Positions 18,222 to 29,102 of a stretch of 64,000 nucleotides of DNA are shown here, piece after piece. The DNA is from DYRG01 sp041161065 (GTDB lineage: Bacteria > Pseudomonadota > Gammaproteobacteria > Beggiatoales > Beggiatoaceae). The stretch lies in contig JBEAVE010000034.1 in the NCBI GenBank assembly GCA_041161065.1, positions 62,001-126,000 of the forward strand. Reading direction: 5' to 3'. How positions within the stretch are numbered: the first letter of the stretch is position 1; every line of letters begins with the position of its first letter. The notes under the pieces are model-generated. The model was not told the DNA's origin, made no database searches, and saw nothing but the letters and a program-made list of their open reading frames with translations. The position numbers and the translations under genes were made by a program.

Positions 18222-20078
18222 TTATTTGATTTCTTCGTAGGTAATGCCGAGCCGATCAAACAGGTAAAAGTCGATGACTTCTTTGGCATAAGGTGCGGCG
18301 GTGCGTCCGCCACTTCCACCATTTTCGACAATCACGGCGACCGCGATTTTGGGGTCTTCGATCGGCGCAAACGCGACAAAGAGGGCGTGATCTTGCAATT
18401 CTTTGTCTAAAGTGGTGGCATCGTAGGTTTGATTTTGTTTAATTTGAACGACTTGCGCCGTGCCTGTTTTGCCCGCCATGCGATATTTCAACTCGTTACT
18501 GAGTTTGTTTGCCGTGCCCTCTTCCCCCGTGATGACCGCCTCCATCGATTTGATGATGTTGTCCCAATAGTCGGGGTTTCGGACATTAACGCGGGTCGGG
18601 GCTTGCGATGAAATGAGAGCCATATCATGTTGTCCGCCGCCGCTTTCCATCGCAAAAACCATGCGTGGCAGATGGACTTCGCCTTTCATGCTTAAAGTAG
18701 CGGTTGCGCTCGCCAATTGCAGCGGGGTCGATAACACGTAACCCTGCCCAATGCCGGCGATGAGGGTTTCGCCCGGATACCAAGGCGCGCGGTGGCGACG
18801 GCGTTTCCATTCTCGAGTGGGGAGCAATCCCGACACCTCGCCAAACGTGTCGATCCCTGTTTTGTCGCCAAAACTGAATTGCCGCAAAAAACTCGATAAC
18901 CGATCAATCCCCAAATCTTCCGCTAAATCATAAAAATACACGTCACAAGATTGTTCGATGGCGTGATACAAATCGACATAACCGTGTCCATTGCGTTTCC
19001 AGTCTCGATATTTGTGTTCGTGGTCGCCGAGCGTGAACCAACCCGGACACCACGTTTGCTGGTGAAATTGCCGCAATCCATAATCCAATCCCGCCAATCC
19101 CACAAACGGTTTGATGGTCGATCCGGGTGGATAAACCCCATTGACCGCACGGTTATAAAGCGGACGCTCGTCTTCGTCGTTAAGTTCTTGATAGGTCGCA
19201 CTATCGATGCCTTTAACAAACAAATTAGGATCATAACTTGGGCTGCTCACCAACGCCAACACGCCGCCCGTTGCGGGATCGATCGCCACCAACGCCCCTT
19301 TCTCGTCTTCCCGCGCAAATAAACTTTCGGCTTTTTTTTGTAACACAATATCCAGATTTAAGTAAAGGTTATCCCCTGGAATTGGGTCGACCTGTTTGAC
19401 CACGCGCAGAATTTGTCCCGACACGTTTGCCTCGACTTCTTGATAACCGACCGTGCCATGTAATTGTGTTTCATAATATTTTTCGATACCGGTTTTGCCG
19501 ATGTATTGTGTGCCGTCGTATTGGGCTTCGTCGATGGTTTTGGATTCTTTTTCGTTGATGCGCCCGACATAGCCAATGGCGTGCGCGCCGATCTCGCCCA
19601 TCGGATAAACCCGCGTTAAATTTGGGGTGATGCGTGCGCCGGTCAATTCGTAACTGTGCACCGACACGATTGCCACTTCGGTTTCATTTAATTGGCTTTT
19701 AAGCACAACAGGTTTGAAACGTTGCGCGCGGGCTTTTAATTTTTTGAATCTTGCAATATCTTTATCAGTTAATTCAATGAGTTGCCGTAATTTTTGTAAT
19801 AATTCATCTAAATCATCGACCCGTTCAGGTTGGATTTCTAAACTATAAGAGACTTCGTTTTCTGCCAACGCCACGCCATTTCGATCAAAAATCAACCCAC
19901 GCGGCGGCGGAATCGGGACTATTTTCAACCAGTTATTTTTAGATAAGGTCGTAAAACGTTCCACTTCGATGACTTCTAAATAAAACAACCGCCCGATCAA
20001 CACCCCGATCAACACCAGCACCATCAACCACGCCACCCACGCGCGCAGTTTAAAATTCGGTTTTTTTGAGGGGGTCAT
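18222..20078 (-). CDS. mrdA: Penicillin-binding protein 2 (elongation transpeptidase)
   Basis: Class B PBP that crosslinks new sidewall peptidoglycan. 618 aa with a single N-terminal membrane anchor (AWVAWLMVLVLIGVLIGRL) and a dimerisation region (PPPRGLIFDRNG). The transpeptidase domain carries the catalytic PPGSTIKPF (SxxK), the SCD motif in QSCDVYFY and the KTG motif in AGKTGTAQ. It forms the synthase pair with RodA encoded just after it. Confidence 0.97.
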   Translation of the reverse strand: MTPSKKPNFKLRAWVAWLMVLVLIGVLIGRLFYLEVIEVERFTTLSKNNWLKIVPIPPPRGLIFDRNGVALAENEVSYSLEIQPERVDDLDELLQKLRQLIELTDKDIARFKKLKARAQRFKPVVLKSQLNETEVAIVSVHSYELTGARITPNLTRVYPMGEIGAHAIGYVGRINEKESKTIDEAQYDGTQYIGKTGIEKYYETQLHGTVGYQEVEANVSGQILRVVKQVDPIPGDNLYLNLDIVLQKKAESLFAREDEKGALVAIDPATGGVLALVSSPSYDPNLFVKGIDSATYQELNDEDERPLYNRAVNGVYPPGSTIKPFVGLAGLDYGLRQFHQQTWCPGWFTLGDHEHKYRDWKRNGHGYVDLYHAIEQSCDVYFYDLAEDLGIDRLSSFLRQFSFGDKTGIDTFGEVSGLLPTREWKRRRHRAPWYPGETLIAGIGQGYVLSTPLQLASATATLSMKGEVHLPRMVFAMESGGGQHDMALISSQAPTRVNVRNPDYWDNIIKSMEAVITGEEGTANKLSNELKYRMAGKTGTAQVVQIKQNQTYDATTLDKELQDHALFVAFAPIEDPKIAVAVIVENGGSGGRTAAPYAKEVIDFYLFDRLGITYEEIK

Positions 20079-20111
20079 CGTATTTCAACGCCAACGTGAA
20101 GGGTTTGATTA

Positions 20112-20597
20112 TTAAGAAATTTGCAACGCGCGCCGCCACATTCGAAGCCCCGTAAAAATCCAGGGCCACAAAATCAGACTGCTCACCGAAGAATAAATAA
20201 ATTCAATGTTTTGAGGAGGGTGTCCTTGTAATCCGCGCACCCACAAATTCGGTAATTCACTGATCACCACGATAAAAAAGATAATCAGCATTTGTTGATA
20301 AATGGGATAAATGCGCAGGCGGCGGTGAATTTGGAGTGTCATATACGCGCTGAGGGCTAAACTGAGGGCTTGTTGCCCCAAAAGTGTGCCTGTCAGGACA
20401 TCTTGAATTAAACCCACGCCCCACCCGCTCGCCACGCCCACCCGATGCGGCAACGCCATGCACCAATAAATCAACACCAACGTCGTCCATTCGGGTCGCC
20501 ACGCCAACGCCCAACTCGGCAGCGGCATCACAACCAACATCAGCGATAACCCAAACGTTGCGATAATTGCCCAACTGTGTTGCGGTGAATGTGTCAT
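20112..20597 (-). CDS. mreD: Rod shape-determining protein MreD
   Basis: 161 aa membrane protein with five hydrophobic segments, connecting MreC to RodA-PBP2. It has the family features near the N-terminus (WRPEWTTLVLIYWCMALPHRVG) and the GLIQDVLTGTLLGQQALSLAL segment. It sits between mreC and mrdA. Confidence 0.93.
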   Translation of the reverse strand: MTHSPQHSWAIIATFGLSLMLVVMPLPSWALAWRPEWTTLVLIYWCMALPHRVGVASGWGVGLIQDVLTGTLLGQQALSLALSAYMTLQIHRRLRIYPIYQQMLIIFFIVVISELPNLWVRGLQGHPPQNIEFIYSSVSSLILWPWIFTGLRMWRRALQIS

Positions 20598-20612
20598 ATT
20601 TTCAGTGACTTA

Positions 20613-21434
20613 TTAAGATTTGGGAGGTAATAAGAGTAATACGTCACGGCTACGATTCAATAAAGCGGTGGGTTTGGCTTCGATGATCGCAAAGGGTTTT
20701 CCCGTATCGCGTTGAATTTTCGTGATCACGCCCACCGCATAACCCGCCGGAAACACCCCGCCAATCCCAGAAGTCACCAACTCATCACCCACCACGACAT
20801 CGGTTGTGACGGGCAAATACAACACGTTAAGGCTTTCTTTGCCGTTTCCCGCCGTGACGGTGTGATGTCCCGTGCGTTTGATTTGGACGGGCAACATGTG
20901 ATCAACGTCAGTGACCAGCATCACGACGCTCGACAGCACATCGACCGAAATCGTTTTGCCAATCACGCCCAGCGCATCGAGAACAGGCATTCCCACGCTA
21001 ACTCCTTGATGCGAGCCTTTATTTAAAACGATGCGCCGCAAATACGGGTCCATTTCAACGTCCATCACGCCTGCCAATAAAGTCCGTTCGGGAAAACGCT
21101 GGGCGGGTTCGATTAGACTACGCAGGCGGAGATTTTCTTGTTGCAGTTCATCGAAGCGTTGCAGGCGCACATTCAAAACAAAGTTATTTTCTTTAAGGCG
21201 GCGATTTTCTTCTAATAACTGCTGCTGATTCGACAAGGTGTACGATAACCACTCGGCGGTGGCGATGGGAAAGCTCACCACATAACGAATTGGCGCGATC
21301 ACCACATTCAATGACGCGCGCACTCGATCCAAATAGTGCCAACGATGATCGACCGTCATCAACACAATCGACGCAATACTCAACAAAATGATGCGCGTTG
21401 TGGCGGAAGCCCGTTGTTCGAATAATTGGTGCAA
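20613..21434 (-). CDS. mreC: Cell shape-determining protein MreC
   Basis: 273 aa bitopic protein that activates PBP2. There is a transmembrane segment at about residues 15-33 (IILLSIASIVLMTV), then a coiled coil (QQQLLEENRRLKENNFVL) and two beta-barrel domains with VGMPVLDALGVIGK and TSGIGGVFPAGYAVG. The start is a TTG at 21434, 6 bp past the mreB stop; no in-frame ATG gives the family N-terminus. Confidence 0.94.
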   Translation of the reverse strand: MHQLFEQRASATTRIILLSIASIVLMTVDHRWHYLDRVRASLNVVIAPIRYVVSFPIATAEWLSYTLSNQQQLLEENRRLKENNFVLNVRLQRFDELQQENLRLRSLIEPAQRFPERTLLAGVMDVEMDPYLRRIVLNKGSHQGVSVGMPVLDALGVIGKTISVDVLSSVVMLVTDVDHMLPVQIKRTGHHTVTAGNGKESLNVLYLPVTTDVVVGDELVTSGIGGVFPAGYAVGVITKIQRDTGKPFAIIEAKPTALLNRSRDVLLLLPPKS

Positions 21435-21442
21435 TCAATAAC

Positions 21443-22531
<1,089 letters not shown>

Positions 22532-22598
22532 CTATTCTAACAGACTATCATACCAATTTTTTAAATCCGCTGTTCACGAAGGGTTTGTTTTAGCAAAT

Positions 22599-23126
22599 TT
22601 AGGATTTCAGACGGTCGGGTGAATGTTTGAGCAAACCGCGCAACACCCGTAAAATCGTGGGGTGATTCCAGTCGCGCCCGCCGAGAGCCTTATAAACCAG
22701 CCGTCCCTCCGGATCGACCACAAACGTGCTCGGCATGCCCCGCGCTTTCCACTCAAACATAATGTTCGACGCGCTATCCAACAACAGCGGAAACGTCACG
22801 GGCATTTTTCGCAAAAAACTCTGCACCCGCGACGCATCTTCGCCATTATTAATCGCCAAAAACACCACATTATCCTGACGAACCGCGTCCCACGCTTTTT
22901 GCATCGACGGCATTTCCAACACGCACGGCGGACACCACGTCGCCCAAAAATTCACCACCACCACTTTTCCCCGATAATCACTTAAATGGTGAGTTTTTCC
23001 AGAAATGTCTTGTAAAACAAAATCTTGCGCAATTGGACGACCTTGAATTGGCGTTAATAATCCGTCTTCATTTGCGAAAACCGTCGCCGCCCACAATCCC
23101 ACCATTAACCCTAACCATTTTTTCAT
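22599..23126 (-). CDS. TlpA/ResA-family exported thioredoxin-like protein
   Basis: 175 aa periplasmic disulfide reductase type protein. It has a signal peptide (MKKWLGLMVGLWAATVFA) and a redox motif WCPPC in VNFWATWCPPCVLEM, with cis-Pro in ARGMPSTFVVDPEG. Members feed electrons to cytochrome c maturation or protect periplasmic thiols; which one applies here cannot be decided. The ATG at 23126 has GAGGG six bases upstream and is preferred to the GTG at 23129. It is divergent from hsp20. Confidence 0.9.
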   Translation of the reverse strand: MKKWLGLMVGLWAATVFANEDGLLTPIQGRPIAQDFVLQDISGKTHHLSDYRGKVVVVNFWATWCPPCVLEMPSMQKAWDAVRQDNVVFLAINNGEDASRVQSFLRKMPVTFPLLLDSASNIMFEWKARGMPSTFVVDPEGRLVYKALGGRDWNHPTILRVLRGLLKHSPDRLKS

Positions 23127-23135
23127 CACAACCCT

Positions 23136-23163
23136 CTTGAAAGTTTATTTGACGATCTTATTT
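23136..23163 (+). promoter_or_regulatory. Candidate heat-shock (sigma-32) or sigma-70 promoter of hsp20
   Basis: CTTGAAA followed after 14 bp by CTTATTT resembles the sigma-32 consensus (CTTGAAA, CCCATNT). The same stretch can be read as TTGAAA, 16 bp, TATTTT for sigma-70. It lies 43 bp before the strong AGGAGGT Shine-Dalgarno of hsp20. Confidence 0.35.
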
Positions 23164-23205
23164 TACGCTCAACCTGAAACGAAGCAACTTTTATAGGAGG
23201 TTCTT

Positions 23206-23664
23206 ATGACACGCAATGATCTATTTCGTTTGCCCGTTTTGTTTAACCAATTCCCAAAAGAATTTGAGGAATTCTTCAAAATGCGTCCCTTTGTCGATGA
23301 AGAAACAACCGGCGCAACCAGCACATGGATTCCTTTAGTCGACATTAAGGAAGAAGCCGATAAATTCGTCATTCATGCCGATATTCCGGGCGTTGATCCA
23401 AAAGATATCGACATTACAATGGAGAAAGGCATTCTAACCCTTAAAGGTGAACGCGAAACCACCAAAGAAGATGACCGACAAAACTTCAAACGAATTGAAA
23501 GAACGCGCGGCACTTTCTATCGACGTTTTACATTACCTGATTCGGTTGATCCCGACAAAATCACCGCAACAGGAAAACACGGCGTGCTAGAAATCGTTAT
23601 TCCGAAATTACCCGTTGTTCAACCGCGCCGCATTAATATCAGCGTCGAAGAAACGACCCATTAA
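23206..23664 (+). CDS. Small heat shock protein, Hsp20 family
   Basis: 152 aa alpha-crystallin-type holdase. The crystallin domain spans about residues 45-145 (WIPLVDIKEEADKFVIHADIPG, ILTLKGERETTKED, GTFYRRFTLPDSVD, NGVLEI-like KHGVLEIVIPK). A C-terminal I-x-I/V-type anchor may be INISVEE. It is preceded by a very strong Shine-Dalgarno (AGGAGG) and followed by a perfect terminator, so it is a single-gene unit. Confidence 0.95.
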   Translation: MTRNDLFRLPVLFNQFPKEFEEFFKMRPFVDEETTGATSTWIPLVDIKEEADKFVIHADIPGVDPKDIDITMEKGILTLKGERETTKEDDRQNFKRIERTRGTFYRRFTLPDSVDPDKITATGKHGVLEIVIPKLPVVQPRRINISVEETTH

Positions 23665-23676
23665 TCCCTAAAAAAT

Positions 23677-23712
23677 AAGGCGTGCAATCCATTGATCTGC
23701 GCGCCTTTTTCT
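23677..23712 (+). terminator. Intrinsic terminator of hsp20
   Basis: 10-bp stem AAGGCGTGCA / TGCGCGCCTT with one wobble pair, an 11-nt loop, and a T run starting within the right arm. It lies 13 bp after the hsp20 stop. Confidence 0.85.
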
Positions 23713-23745
23713 CTGAAATTTGAATCCCAATCTTATCCACCTCCT

Positions 23746-24834
23746 TTATTCGTGATAACGAAAGACCTTAAATCCTTCGTTTTGACAAAGCGCATCACGT
23801 TGGGCTTCTTTCAAATCGACTTCAACCATTTCTTTCACTAATTCATCAAAGGAAATTTTAGTTTGCCAACCGAGTTTTTCTTTAGCTTTAGTGGGATCAC
23901 CTAATAAGGTTTCAACTTCGGTGGGTCTGAAATAACGCGGATCAACGGCGACAATGGTTTTTCCAGTTGATAAATCAATCCCTTTTTCTTCAACGCCTTT
24001 ACCTTCCCATTTTATTTCAATTTCTAATGCGGAAGCGGCTTTTTCGACAAACTCTCGAACGCTATGTTGCTCACCACTTGCAATCACAAAATCTTCAGGC
24101 GTTTCTTGTTGCAACATTAACCATTGGGCTTTCACATAATCCTTTGCATGACCCCAATCACGCAATGCGTCCATATTTCCCAAATACAAACAATTTTGTA
24201 ATCCTAATTTTATTTTTGCTAAAGCTCGAGTTATTTTGCGCGTAACAAAGGTTTCTCCACGAATGGGGCTTTCATGATTAAATAAAATCCCATTGCACGC
24301 AAACATATTGTAGGCTTCACGATAATTAACCGTAATCCAATACGCATAAAGTTTCGCGGCGGCATACGGAGAACGGGGATAAAACGGGGTGGTTTCTTTT
24401 TGAGGAATTTCTTGAACTTTTCCGAACAACTCTGAGGTTGAGGCTTGATAGAAACGGCTATGTTTTTCTAATCCTAAAATCCGAATCGCTTCTAAAATTC
24501 TTAACGCCCCGATCGCGTCAGAATTGGCGGTATATTCAGGCTCTTCAAATGACACAGCCACGTGACTTTGTGCGGCGAGATTATAAATTTCGTGAGGTTG
24601 AATTTGTTGAATAATCCGAATCAAACTGCTTGAATCGGTTAAATCGCCGTGATGAAGAATTAAGTTACGATTGGGGGTATGTGGGTCTAAGTACAAATGA
24701 TCAATTCTAGCGGTATTAAAAAGAGAAGAACGGCGTTTAATGCCATGCACTTCATAACCTTTTGAAATCAGAAATTCTGCTAAATACGCGCCATCTTGTC
24801 CAGTAATACCTGTAATTAAGGCTTTTTTTTTCAT
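23746..24834 (-). CDS. gmd: GDP-mannose 4,6-dehydratase
   Basis: Converts GDP-D-mannose to GDP-4-dehydro-6-deoxy-D-mannose, the first step to GDP-fucose, rhamnose or perosamine. 362 aa extended SDR with [15 protein letters not shown] (cofactor loop), [16 protein letters not shown] (NADP recognition), the active-site Y-x3-K in [12 protein letters not shown] and [17 protein letters not shown]. No second-step enzyme (fcl or rmd) lies beside it, so the final sugar is unknown. Confidence 0.96.
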   Translation of the reverse strand: MKKKALITGITGQDGAYLAEFLISKGYEVHGIKRRSSLFNTARIDHLYLDPHTPNRNLILHHGDLTDSSSLIRIIQQIQPHEIYNLAAQSHVAVSFEEPEYTANSDAIGALRILEAIRILGLEKHSRFYQASTSELFGKVQEIPQKETTPFYPRSPYAAAKLYAYWITVNYREAYNMFACNGILFNHESPIRGETFVTRKITRALAKIKLGLQNCLYLGNMDALRDWGHAKDYVKAQWLMLQQETPEDFVIASGEQHSVREFVEKAASALEIEIKWEGKGVEEKGIDLSTGKTIVAVDPRYFRPTEVETLLGDPTKAKEKLGWQTKISFDELVKEMVEVDLKEAQRDALCQNEGFKVFRYHE

Positions 24835-24888
24835 TTCTTTTAATCCTTTAAACGGGACTATTTTATTTAAAATAATCCCTTTTTGAAA

Positions 24889-26106
24889 TCAATTTTGAAA
24901 GCGTTGAAAGACTAAACTGGCATTTGTGCCGCCAAAACCAAAACTATTGGACATCACAGTATTAAGTGGTTTGTCGAGCCGCTCGCGGACGATGGGAATG
25001 CCGTTTGCGCCGTCATCTAATTGGGTAATATTTGCGCTGGCAGAAATGAAGTTGTTTTCCATCATAATTAAGCTATAAATCGCTTCATGAACGCCGGCTG
25101 CACCTAATGAATGTCCACTCAAGGATTTAGTGGAACTTACATAAGGAATTGCTTGTCCTTCAAATACGGTTTTGATTGCCTCGAGTTCTTTCAAATCGCC
25201 GACGGGGGTGCTTGTTCCATGCGCATTAATATATTCAACGGGATTTTTGACGGTCGACATTGCCTGTTGCATGCAACGGACTGCGCCTTCGCCCGAGGGT
25301 TGCACCATGTCGTGTCCATCGGAAGTTGCGCCGTAACCGACTAATTCTGCGTAGATTTTTGCGCCGCGCGCTTGGGCATGATCGAGGGATTCGAGGACTA
25401 AAATCCCGCCGCCGCCTGAGATCACAAAACCGTCGCGGGTTGCATCATACGGTCGAGACGCGGTTTCGGGTAAGTCGTTGTATTTTGAGGATAATGCGCC
25501 CATTGCATCGAATAAAACGGACATTGCCCAATGTAATTCTTCGCCGCCCCCTGCGAACATAACGTCTTGTTTTCCCCACTGAATTTGCTCAAAAGCGTTG
25601 CCGATGCAATGCGCGCTGGTCGAACACGCGGAGCTAATTGAGTAATTTAAGCCTTTGATTTTGAAGGGGGTGCATAAACACGCGGCAGTGGTGCTCGCCA
25701 TCGTTCGAGTGACCATGTAAGGTCCGACGCGACGTAAGCCTTTGTTTCGTAATAAATCGGCGGCATCGACTTGGTGTTCAGGAGAACCGCCGCCCGATCC
25801 GACAATTAAGCCTGTGTGGGGATTTGAGACTTGATCATCGGAAAGTCCTGCATCTTCAATAGCTTCGCGCATCGCTAAATAACTGTACGCCGCCGCATCG
25901 CCCATAAAACGGTACAATTTTTTGTCGATCAAATCGGCGGGATTCAATTTAAGGCTGCCGTGAATGTGTGACCGAAAGCCCAGTTCGGCGTATTTGTCGG
26001 CGAAGCAAATGCCCGATTGCCCGTTGTAAAGGGATTTTTGTACATCTTGTTTGTTGTTGCCCAAACTGGACACGATGCCCAATCCAGTAATCACGACCCG
26101 TTTCAA
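24889..26106 (-). CDS. fabB: 3-oxoacyl-ACP synthase I (FabB)
   Basis: Condensing enzyme needed to elongate the cis-3-decenoyl intermediate made by FabA. 405 aa with the catalytic Cys in [14 protein letters not shown] and the two His in [11 protein letters not shown] and [10 protein letters not shown]. The start is a TTG at 26106 with AAGGAG seven bases upstream. It lies 40 bp after fabA on the same strand, the conserved fabA-fabB operon of gammaproteobacteria. Confidence 0.97.
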   Translation of the reverse strand: MKRVVITGLGIVSSLGNNKQDVQKSLYNGQSGICFADKYAELGFRSHIHGSLKLNPADLIDKKLYRFMGDAAAYSYLAMREAIEDAGLSDDQVSNPHTGLIVGSGGGSPEHQVDAADLLRNKGLRRVGPYMVTRTMASTTAACLCTPFKIKGLNYSISSACSTSAHCIGNAFEQIQWGKQDVMFAGGGEELHWAMSVLFDAMGALSSKYNDLPETASRPYDATRDGFVISGGGGILVLESLDHAQARGAKIYAELVGYGATSDGHDMVQPSGEGAVRCMQQAMSTVKNPVEYINAHGTSTPVGDLKELEAIKTVFEGQAIPYVSSTKSLSGHSLGAAGVHEAIYSLIMMENNFISASANITQLDDGANGIPIVRERLDKPLNTVMSNSFGFGGTNASLVFQRFQN

Positions 26107-26146
26107 ACGCCTTCTCCTTTAGTCATAAAGCGGTAACTCCTTTATT

Positions 26147-26671
26147 TTAGAACGAATCGGTCGACGTAAAAAGCCCGACCCGCAAACCTTTTGCTTCATA
26201 AATCACTCGTCCATCGACTTCCATCACGCCGTCGCCGATACCCATCACCAATTTTCGGAGAATAACCCGTTTCATGTTGATGCGGTAGGTAACCAATTGA
26301 TTTTTTGGGGTCACTTGACCGGTAAATTTGACTTCACCCGCACCGAGAGCCCGTCCGCGCCCTTTGCCGCCCATCCAGCCCAAGAAAAATCCCACCAATT
26401 GCCACATCGCGTCCAATCCCAAACACCCCGGCATCACGGGATCGGTGGGGAAATGGCAATCAAAAAACCACAAATCGGGTCTAATATCCAATTCCGCGAC
26501 CATTTGCCCTTTGCCAAACGCGCCGCCATCGCCAGTAATGCTCACGATCCGATCCATCATCAACATATTGGGCATCGGCAGCCGCGCGTTTCCTTCACCA
26601 AACAATCTTCCTTGCGCGCAATCAATTAACTCATTGTATGGGTAGTTATTTTTCTGGATAAAATCGCTCAT
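26147..26671 (-). CDS. fabA: 3-hydroxydecanoyl-ACP dehydratase/isomerase FabA
   Basis: Dehydrates 3-hydroxydecanoyl-ACP and isomerises the product to the cis-3 form, starting unsaturated fatty acid synthesis. About 174 aa. It shows [12 protein letters not shown], the active-site His in [22 protein letters not shown] and GEVKFTGQV. An ATG at 26686 is possible, but the ATG at 26671 with AGGA before it matches the family length. It is divergent from the lipoprotein gene at 26799. Confidence 0.96.
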   Translation of the reverse strand: MSDFIQKNNYPYNELIDCAQGRLFGEGNARLPMPNMLMMDRIVSITGDGGAFGKGQMVAELDIRPDLWFFDCHFPTDPVMPGCLGLDAMWQLVGFFLGWMGGKGRGRALGAGEVKFTGQVTPKNQLVTYRINMKRVILRKLVMGIGDGVMEVDGRVIYEAKGLRVGLFTSTDSF

Positions 26672-26798
26672 TTGTCCTATCTGCATTTTTGCGAAAAACT
26701 TGAAGTATAAATTAAATCCTCAAAATTTGTTATCTAAAAACACGTCAAAGATTGTGATAGCATAACCAGATTTTCTATCTCCCTTTCAGGAAAAAAAC

Positions 26799-27896
26799 AT
26801 GAAACCCGCAAAAACATTACTGGTCTTAGGTATTAGCGCAACATTGGGCGGCTGCATGAGCGTCTTAACCACCGCTGTCCCCATCATTTGGGAAGCCTCC
26901 AAAAGCGAAATTCTCATGGGTAGCCTTGAAATTCTCGCGCAAGTCCTCTTAGGCACTAACAAAACCACCGCATCAACCGCCGAAGCCACTACGATTAATC
27001 AACGCATTCAAGAGCTTAACGGCAAAGCGTCCGCACCACAATCCCAACCAACCGCTAAAACTGAAAGCAAAGACCTTTCTCAATTATTACAACTCATCGA
27101 CGTTTTAACCCAACAAGTCCTCAAACAACCCACCCTCGAAAATAAAAGTGCCGCTTTAGCACAATATCAACCCGAAATTAGAACATTACTCGACAAATAT
27201 CAAGCCGATATTCCTAAAAATGCGAATGGATTGCAAGCCCTTGAAGGTGGATTACCGGTTGCGGTTAATTATGCTTATCGCCAAGTTGGACAAAATGAAA
27301 TGAAAAATCTAACCAACGGAACGGTTTTACGCGATGGGGATCATTACAAAATTACCTTTACGCCTCAAGCAGATGGCTATGTGTATATTTTCCAAACCGA
27401 CAGTGCTGGAAAGGTTTATCAACTATTTCCTATGGCAAGTATGAAAGGGGTTGAAGTACATAATTACAATCCCGTTAAAGCAAAGGTCACTTATACATTG
27501 CCAGCAAACGATAAATCCTTTTATTTGGATAATCAAATTGGGGAAGAAAAAATCTATTTCATTGCCACCAAACAACCCGATCAAGCCTTAGAGCAACAAA
27601 TGGCAGCTAATTTGAAAACAACTAAGTTTAGTGCGAGAGGATTAGGGGGGATTTCTAATGATAAAAATGCGCAACAAACCAAAGTTGAACCCAGTGATTT
27701 GAAGTTGCTCGATTTAATTCGTTCAAGAGCTCCCGCTGCGGTGGTTTCTGATACTAAAGAAACTCAAACCCATAAAATTAAAGACGACGATGGGCAAGTC
27801 TTTAATTTGACTTATCAAAAGTTAGATGGTTGGTGCGGACAACAAAAAGGTTGTGCGAGCGTGATTTCTTTTCGCCACGAAGCCCGTTTGAAATAA
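26799..27896 (+). CDS. DUF4384-domain lipoprotein
   Basis: 365 aa. Signal peptide with lipobox LGGC (cleavage before the Cys at about residue 19) puts it on a membrane. A low-complexity Thr/Ala/Gln region and a helical stretch rich in Leu and Gln (LSQLLQLIDVLTQQVLKQ) follow. Residues about 180-265 match DUF4384 (NGTVLRDGDHYKITF, DGYVYIFQTDSAGKVYQLFP), a beta-rich module of unknown role often found with caspase-like or kinase-type proteins. No such partner is nearby. It ends 3 bp before the ubiquinone-type hydroxylase. Confidence 0.75.
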   Translation: MKPAKTLLVLGISATLGGCMSVLTTAVPIIWEASKSEILMGSLEILAQVLLGTNKTTASTAEATTINQRIQELNGKASAPQSQPTAKTESKDLSQLLQLIDVLTQQVLKQPTLENKSAALAQYQPEIRTLLDKYQADIPKNANGLQALEGGLPVAVNYAYRQVGQNEMKNLTNGTVLRDGDHYKITFTPQADGYVYIFQTDSAGKVYQLFPMASMKGVEVHNYNPVKAKVTYTLPANDKSFYLDNQIGEEKIYFIATKQPDQALEQQMAANLKTTKFSARGLGGISNDKNAQQTKVEPSDLKLLDLIRSRAPAAVVSDTKETQTHKIKDDDGQVFNLTYQKLDGWCGQQKGCASVISFRHEARLK

Positions 27897-27899
27897 ATC

Positions 27900-29090
27900 A
27901 TGAAACTAGATATTGCAATTGTCGGGGCGGGCGCGGTCGGCATGACCTTTGCGGCGGCGATGCGCGATCAGGGTTTCAAAATCGGCATCATTGACGCGAA
28001 AGAACGCTTGTGTCCCGCCCCGCAAACCGCTTTTGATTCAAGGGTTTTCGCTTTGACGCGCGCCTCCGAACGGATTTTTAGGGCGACGGGCGCGTGGGAT
28101 TTTTTTGAGCGCAATGCCCCTTTTCACGCAATGGAAGTGTGGGAAAAGGACGGGCACATTCATTTCAATAGCGAGGAATTGGGTGAATCTAATTTGGGCT
28201 ATATTGCTGAATTGTGGGTTATTTTGCGCGCGTTGGCAACCGTTTTAGAAACCGCTCCTGATGTGCAATTCTTTCCCAATCAAAAAATCACCGCCCTAAA
28301 TATAGATAATAATCAATCGGTTATAACGCTTGACAGCGGCGAAGAAATGACGGCGAAATTGGTGATCGGTGCGGACGGCGCGCATTCAAAAGTGCGTGAA
28401 TTGGCGGGTATCGATTTGAATTCAAAAGAATATAATCATCATGCGTTGGTCGCCACCGTTCAAACCGAATTCCCCCACCAAGAAACCGCCCGACAACGTT
28501 TTTTAGGTTCAAGTATTTTGGCGTTTCTCCCTTTATCCAAACCCCATATTTGCTCAATTGTGTGGAGCATTCCTCCCGAGCAATCCTCCGAGTTGCTCAA
28601 TTTATCTATTGAAGAATTCAATCAACTTCTTTCAACGTCTTTCGCGCATAAATTGGGTGAGGTTTCTTTAATCAGCGAACGCTTTTCTTTTCCCTTAATT
28701 AAACGCCATGCAACCCACTATGTGAAACCGCATATTGTTTTAATGGGCGATGCGGCACATACCATTCACCCTTTAGCGGGACAAGGTATGAATTTGGGTT
28801 TGTTAGATGCGGCAAGTTTGGCGGAACTTTTATTGCAATATAGAAACCGTCCATTAGGCGATTTTCAAACCCTTCGGCGTTATGAACGGTGGAGAAAAAC
28901 AGAAACCCTTTCAATGATGATTGCGATGGATAGTTTTCGTTACTTATTTGGAAATGATTTTCTTCCTCTGAAAACGGTTCGGAATTGGGGATTAAATTTG
29001 AGCAACCAAAACGAGTTTTTCAAACGATTTGCAATGAATCATGCAATGGGTTTGGCGGGCAATTTACCGCGTTTGGCTTTGCCGACTTGA
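27900..29090 (+). CDS. FAD-dependent ubiquinone-biosynthesis-type hydroxylase (UbiH/UbiF/VisC family)
   Basis: 396 aa flavoprotein monooxygenase. It has the dinucleotide fold IVGAGAVGMTFAAAM, the conserved GADGAHSKVRELAG (DG motif) and FAD-ribityl motif VLMGDAAHTIHPLAGQGMNLG. Family members hydroxylate the ubiquinone ring at C1, C5 or C6; which position is served here cannot be assigned from one paralogue. The C-terminal NHAMGLAGNLPRLAL is typical of the family. Confidence 0.9.
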   Translation: MKLDIAIVGAGAVGMTFAAAMRDQGFKIGIIDAKERLCPAPQTAFDSRVFALTRASERIFRATGAWDFFERNAPFHAMEVWEKDGHIHFNSEELGESNLGYIAELWVILRALATVLETAPDVQFFPNQKITALNIDNNQSVITLDSGEEMTAKLVIGADGAHSKVRELAGIDLNSKEYNHHALVATVQTEFPHQETARQRFLGSSILAFLPLSKPHICSIVWSIPPEQSSELLNLSIEEFNQLLSTSFAHKLGEVSLISERFSFPLIKRHATHYVKPHIVLMGDAAHTIHPLAGQGMNLGLLDAASLAELLLQYRNRPLGDFQTLRRYERWRKTETLSMMIAMDSFRYLFGNDFLPLKTVRNWGLNLSNQNEFFKRFAMNHAMGLAGNLPRLALPT

Positions 29091-29102
29091 AATGAAACTA
29101 AA